A stretch of 64,000 nucleotides of DNA from UBA5066 sp046331465. Lineage in GTDB: Bacteria > Acidobacteriota > Thermoanaerobaculia > UBA5066. Under the pieces are notes generated by a model. The model worked only from the letters and a program-made list of their open reading frames with translations, ran no database searches and was not told the DNA's origin. The position numbers were made by a program, and so were the translations under genes. Below, one piece after another: positions 61,668-64,000 of this stretch. Location: assembly GCA_046331465.1 (NCBI GenBank), contig JAXLQV010000003.1, positions 682,001-746,000 of the forward strand, in the 5' to 3' direction. Each line of letters begins with the position of its first letter. Position 1 is the first letter of the stretch.

Positions 61668-61949
61668 TCACGACCCGTCGAGGGCAGCGGCCACTGCGAC
61701 AACGGCGTCCTCCGCACGGTCCGCGGCGTCGACCACGACGACCGGAACGCCCCCGGGGATCTCCTCCCGGATCGCCGCCTCGACCTCCGGGTCGTCCGTC
61801 ACGACGGCGTCGACGCGCGCGGAGCGGGCGAGGCGCTCGAGCGTGTCGTCGACGCCTCGCGCCGAGAGGAGGACCGTCCCGGGAGGCAGGAGCAACCGAA
61901 GCCCCTCGACGAGGTCGTCGTCCGCGGAGGAGACGAGGAGGTGGCGCAC
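61668..61949 (-). CDS. Short receiver-like protein
   Basis: 93 residues: MRHLLVSSADDDLVEGLRLL, then RVDAVVTDDPEVEAAIREEI and GVPVVVVDAADRAEDAVVAV. The acidic triplet after beta-1 and the Asp at the end of beta-3 resemble a response-regulator receiver, but the usual length (about 120) is not reached and the beta-5 Lys is missing, so it is degenerate or truncated. The GTG is 3 nt after the CAP-domain gene stop with GGAG 6 nt upstream, so expression with that gene is likely. A kinase gene follows 71 bp downstream on the same strand. I do not assign a function. Confidence 0.6.
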   Translation of the reverse strand: MRHLLVSSADDDLVEGLRLLLPPGTVLLSARGVDDTLERLARSARVDAVVTDDPEVEAAIREEIPGGVPVVVVDAADRAEDAVVAVAAALDGS

Positions 61950-61952
61950 CCC

Positions 61953-62909
61953 CTACTCCGCCGTCACCATCGGCGTGGCGACGGGGTAGATCTTCTTTCC
62001 GGCCGCCTCCCCCTCGGCCGCGAAGACGACGAGGAAGTAGTGCCCCGGCCCGCGGTCGATCGGCACGCTCACCTCGATCCTCCCTCCCGCGACCGACGAG
62101 AAGTCCCCCTTCTCCCCCGACTCCCAGCGCGTCCCGGCGGGCGGGAAGGGGACGAGCGTGCGCCCGGCGGGCGGGAGGCCGTAGGCGCCCCGCGCGGCGA
62201 CCTCGGCGCGAGAGAGGGCCTTCGGGAAGGGCTCCCAGGCGACCTCGATCGCCCCGACGTTCCACCCGCGCGGCAGCTTCATCGCGACGAGGGCCCCCTT
62301 CCCCGGCTTCACCGGCCCCGCGGGGAGCTCGGCCCACTCGAGGACCCGCCGGCTGTACTCCTCCGTCATCCGCATCTCGCCGCCGACGACGGCGAAGCCG
62401 ATGCCGACGTGGGTCCAGATCGGGTCGAGGACGGTCTTCCGGTGGCCGTCGTTCGGCGGTCTCTCCTTCATGAAGGCCGCGTGCGACTTCTTCAGCAGCT
62501 CGGCGGCCGGCTCCGTGAACTCGAAGCCCTGCCGGCTCTCCGAGGCGAAGTTCTCGGCGTGGTGGTCGATTCCGCCCGCGAGCGTCCAGCGGAGGTAGGG
62601 GGCCCGGCCGGCGAGGTCCCAGTGGCCGATCGTCCGGTTCCGGGCCGCGTCCTCGCAGAACTCGTCCCCGACCTTCGCCCCGAGGAGGTCGTAGGCGAGG
62701 GGAGGCGCCCCGTGAGCCTTCCGCTCCTCGTTGATGACCGCGAGGAGCTGCGCCTTGGCCGCCGGCTCCCGCTCGGCGTAGGTCGGCGCGAGGCGCGAGA
62801 TCACGACCCGGCGCGGCTCGGCGCCCCGGGCGCCCGCGAGCGGGAGGGCGACCGCGACCGCCAGCGCGGCGAACGCGCGCCGAATCGCTTCCGGGCGGAG
62901 GTTCCTCAC
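61953..62909 (-). CDS. Exported CAP-domain (SCP/PR-1 superfamily) protein
   Basis: 318 residues. A signal peptide (AIRRAFAALAVAVALPLAGA then RGAE) leads to a CAP domain: QLLAVINEERKAHGAPPLAY, FCEDAARNRTIGHWDLAG, YLRWTLAGGIDHHAENFASE, then PPNDGHRKTVLDPIWTHVGI and GFAVV; the conserved His/Glu cavity residues (HAEN, GHR) are present. The C-terminal about 110 residues are a beta-rich domain of unknown type (VEVAWEPFPKALSRAEVAAR). Bacterial CAP proteins are secreted or periplasmic, with lipid- or peptide-binding roles. I chose the GTG at 62909 because the signal peptide starts there; TAAGAT lies 7 nt upstream and no Shine-Dalgarno exists. Confidence 0.85.
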   Translation of the reverse strand: MRNLRPEAIRRAFAALAVAVALPLAGARGAEPRRVVISRLAPTYAEREPAAKAQLLAVINEERKAHGAPPLAYDLLGAKVGDEFCEDAARNRTIGHWDLAGRAPYLRWTLAGGIDHHAENFASESRQGFEFTEPAAELLKKSHAAFMKERPPNDGHRKTVLDPIWTHVGIGFAVVGGEMRMTEEYSRRVLEWAELPAGPVKPGKGALVAMKLPRGWNVGAIEVAWEPFPKALSRAEVAARGAYGLPPAGRTLVPFPPAGTRWESGEKGDFSSVAGGRIEVSVPIDRGPGHYFLVVFAAEGEAAGKKIYPVATPMVTAE

Positions 62910-62916
62910 GCTTAGA

Positions 62917-62922
62917 ATCTTA
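62917..62922 (-). promoter_or_regulatory. -10 box for a leaderless mRNA (CAP-domain gene)
   Basis: On the minus strand TAAGAT ends 7 nt before the GTG at 62909, without a ribosome binding site. The divergent enolase gene, by contrast, has a normal leader with a Shine-Dalgarno. Confidence 0.5.
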
Positions 62923-63039
62923 CGGGCCAGAAGGAGCCCGGTTGCGATGGTCCGGTTCGGAACATCGGGTTGGAGTGTCGTCCCCGGCGACCCGTTCGCC
63001 TGCGCGAACCGCCGCCGTCTCTTCCCGGAAGGCTGAGCT

Positions 63040-63057
63040 CCGCCGCCCGCGCGGCGG
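63040..63057 (+). other. Hairpin just before the enolase ribosome site
   Basis: CCGCCGC (63040-63046), loop CCGC, GCGGCGG (63051-63057). It ends 3 nt before AGGAAGGAAACC that leads the enolase ATG. It might protect the mRNA 5' end or tune initiation; no riboswitch is recognised. Confidence 0.35.
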
Positions 63058-63072
63058 CAGGAAGGAAACCGC

Positions 63073-64000
63073 ATGTACGCGATCGAAGAAATCCACGCCC
63101 GGGAGATCCTGGATTCCCGCGGGAATCCCACCATCGAGGTCGAGTGCCTCCTCGAGTCCGGCGCCTCCGGGCGGGCCGGCGTCCCCTCCGGCGCTTCCAC
63201 CGGCACCCGCGAGGCCCTCGAGCTGCGCGACGGCGACCCGAAGCGCTACGGCGGAAAGGGGACGCTCAAGGCCGTCGAGAACGTCAACAAGACGATCGCC
63301 CCCGAGCTCCTCGGCTTCGACGCCCGCGACCAGGCGGGCCTCGACCGCCTCATGTGCGACCTCGACGGCACCGAGTTCAAGTCGAAGCTCGGCGCGAACG
63401 CGACGCTCGGCGTCTCCATGGCCGTCTGCCGCGCGGCGGCCGAAGGGTGCGACCTACCTCTCTTCCGGTACGTCGGCGGCACGGGCGCGGTCTCGCTCCC
63501 GGTGCCGATGATGAACGTCATCAACGGCGGCGCCCACGCCGACAACCCGCTCGACCACCAGGAGTTCATGCTCGTCCCCGCGGGGCTCCCGTCGTTCCGC
63601 GAGGCGCTCCGCGCCGGGGCCGAGACGTTCCACGCGCTGAAGTCGATCCTCAAGAAGAAGGGGCTCGCGACGGGCGTCGGCGACGAGGGGGGCTTCGCTC
63701 CCGCGATCGGGACCGCCCGCGAGGCGCTCGACCTGATCGTGGAAGGGATCGGCAAGGCGGGCTACAAGGCGGGCGAGCACATCTTCATCGCGCTCGACCC
63801 GGCCGCCTCCGAGTACTTCAAGGAGAGGACGTACGTCCTCGACGGCGAGGGGCTGAAGCTCTCCCCCGCGGAGATGGTCGCGTTCTGGGAAGCGATCGTG
63901 AAGGACTACCCCATCGTCTCGATCGAGGACGGCTGCGCCGAGGGAGACAAGGCCGGCTGGAAGCTGATGACCGAGAGGCTCGGGTCGAGGATCCACCTCA
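63073..64000 (+). CDS. eno: Enolase (5' part; runs off the window)
   Basis: The first 309 residues of phosphopyruvate hydratase, about 70% of the usual 430. MYAIEEIHAREILDSRGNPT, PSGASTGTREALELRDGDPK, ANATLGVSMAVCRAAA, the loop MNVINGGAHADNPLDHQEFM, GDEGGFAP and ALDPAASEYF (metal Asp) and SIEDGCAEGD (metal Glu-Asp) are all as expected; the catalytic Lys region lies beyond the edge. It converts 2-phosphoglycerate to phosphoenolpyruvate in glycolysis and gluconeogenesis. A GGAAGGAAA ribosome site precedes the ATG. It is divergent from the CAP-domain gene. Confidence 0.97.
   Translation, partial: MYAIEEIHAREILDSRGNPTIEVECLLESGASGRAGVPSGASTGTREALELRDGDPKRYGGKGTLKAVENVNKTIAPELLGFDARDQAGLDRLMCDLDGTEFKSKLGANATLGVSMAVCRAAAEGCDLPLFRYVGGTGAVSLPVPMMNVINGGAHADNPLDHQEFMLVPAGLPSFREALRAGAETFHALKSILKKKGLATGVGDEGGFAPAIGTAREALDLIVEGIGKAGYKAGEHIFIALDPAASEYFKERTYVLDGEGLKLSPAEMVAFWEAIVKDYPIVSIEDGCAEGDKAGWKLMTERLGSRIHL

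Overview
The window is about 64 kb of very GC-rich (roughly 70% G+C by eye), gene-dense chromosomal DNA. I see no phage, insertion sequence, CRISPR array or rRNA. The mix suggests a diderm bacterium with a large signalling repertoire, most like Acidobacteriota (Thermoanaerobaculia-like). That placement is inference from family content only: SurA-like chaperones, porin and RND efflux; paired M16 peptidases and an S9 dipeptidyl peptidase; long carboxypeptidase-regulatory repeat proteins; Ser/Thr kinases with TPR or Cache-HAMP modules; a sigma-54 activator; a PHB_acc regulator; tandem ThyX.

Layout. 1-5.9 kb: start of a PEGA-type lipoprotein, a VOC protein, a TfoX_N/amidohydrolase/DinB operon, a membrane protein and an ATP-grasp enzyme divergent from an esterase-like hydrolase. 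6.8-14.7 kb: exported peptidases (active and inactive M16 subunits, S9 DPP IV type), a proline iminopeptidase and an ArsB/SLC13-type permease; palindromic REP-like repeats sit between these genes. 14.8-18.5 kb: a MacA-like adaptor with two FtsX/MacB-type permeases but no ATPase. 18.7-21.1 kb: serS followed on the same strand by both serine tRNAs (GCU, UGA) and a receiver-GGDEF diguanylate cyclase. 21.2-26.7 kb: a translationally coupled polysaccharide operon (three GT2, one GT4, a WbaP-like phosphoglycosyl transferase). 26.7-35.3 kb: a STAS protein plus a complete RND tripartite efflux operon behind a good sigma-54 promoter, next to a GAF-GAF-AAA+-Fis activator. 35.3-42 kb: a small membrane protein and an mfd / parvulin lipoprotein / SurA-beta-barrel fusion operon. 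42-46.1 kb: an exported PDZ-TPR-CHAT protease and an EF-P paralogue of EfpL type. 46.1-52.2 kb: a porin with a small membrane protein, and a 1394-residue surface-type repeat protein. 52.4-57.5 kb: a PHB_acc regulator and a four-gene operon (Rrf2 regulator, cysteine desulfurase, exported cupredoxin, Cache-HAMP Ser/Thr kinase). 57.6-64 kb: tandem-domain ThyX, a kinase-TPR protein, a short receiver-like protein, a CAP-domain protein and the first part of enolase.

Three signals cut across the window. Many first genes have a TANNNT box 6-9 nt before the start codon and no Shine-Dalgarno sequence, which points to leaderless mRNAs. Two multi-gene operons look like sensory systems that have not been put together as such: the sigma-54/STAS/RND efflux unit, and the Rrf2-NifS-cupredoxin-kinase unit. 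Several proteins have odd architectures: a SurA-barrel fusion, a tandem ThyX with complementary half motifs, an EF-P with an EfpL loop, and an exported CHAT protease. No stretch above 300 bases lacks a gene; the longest gaps are about 230 bases (201-430) and 217 bases (32962-33178), both described below.
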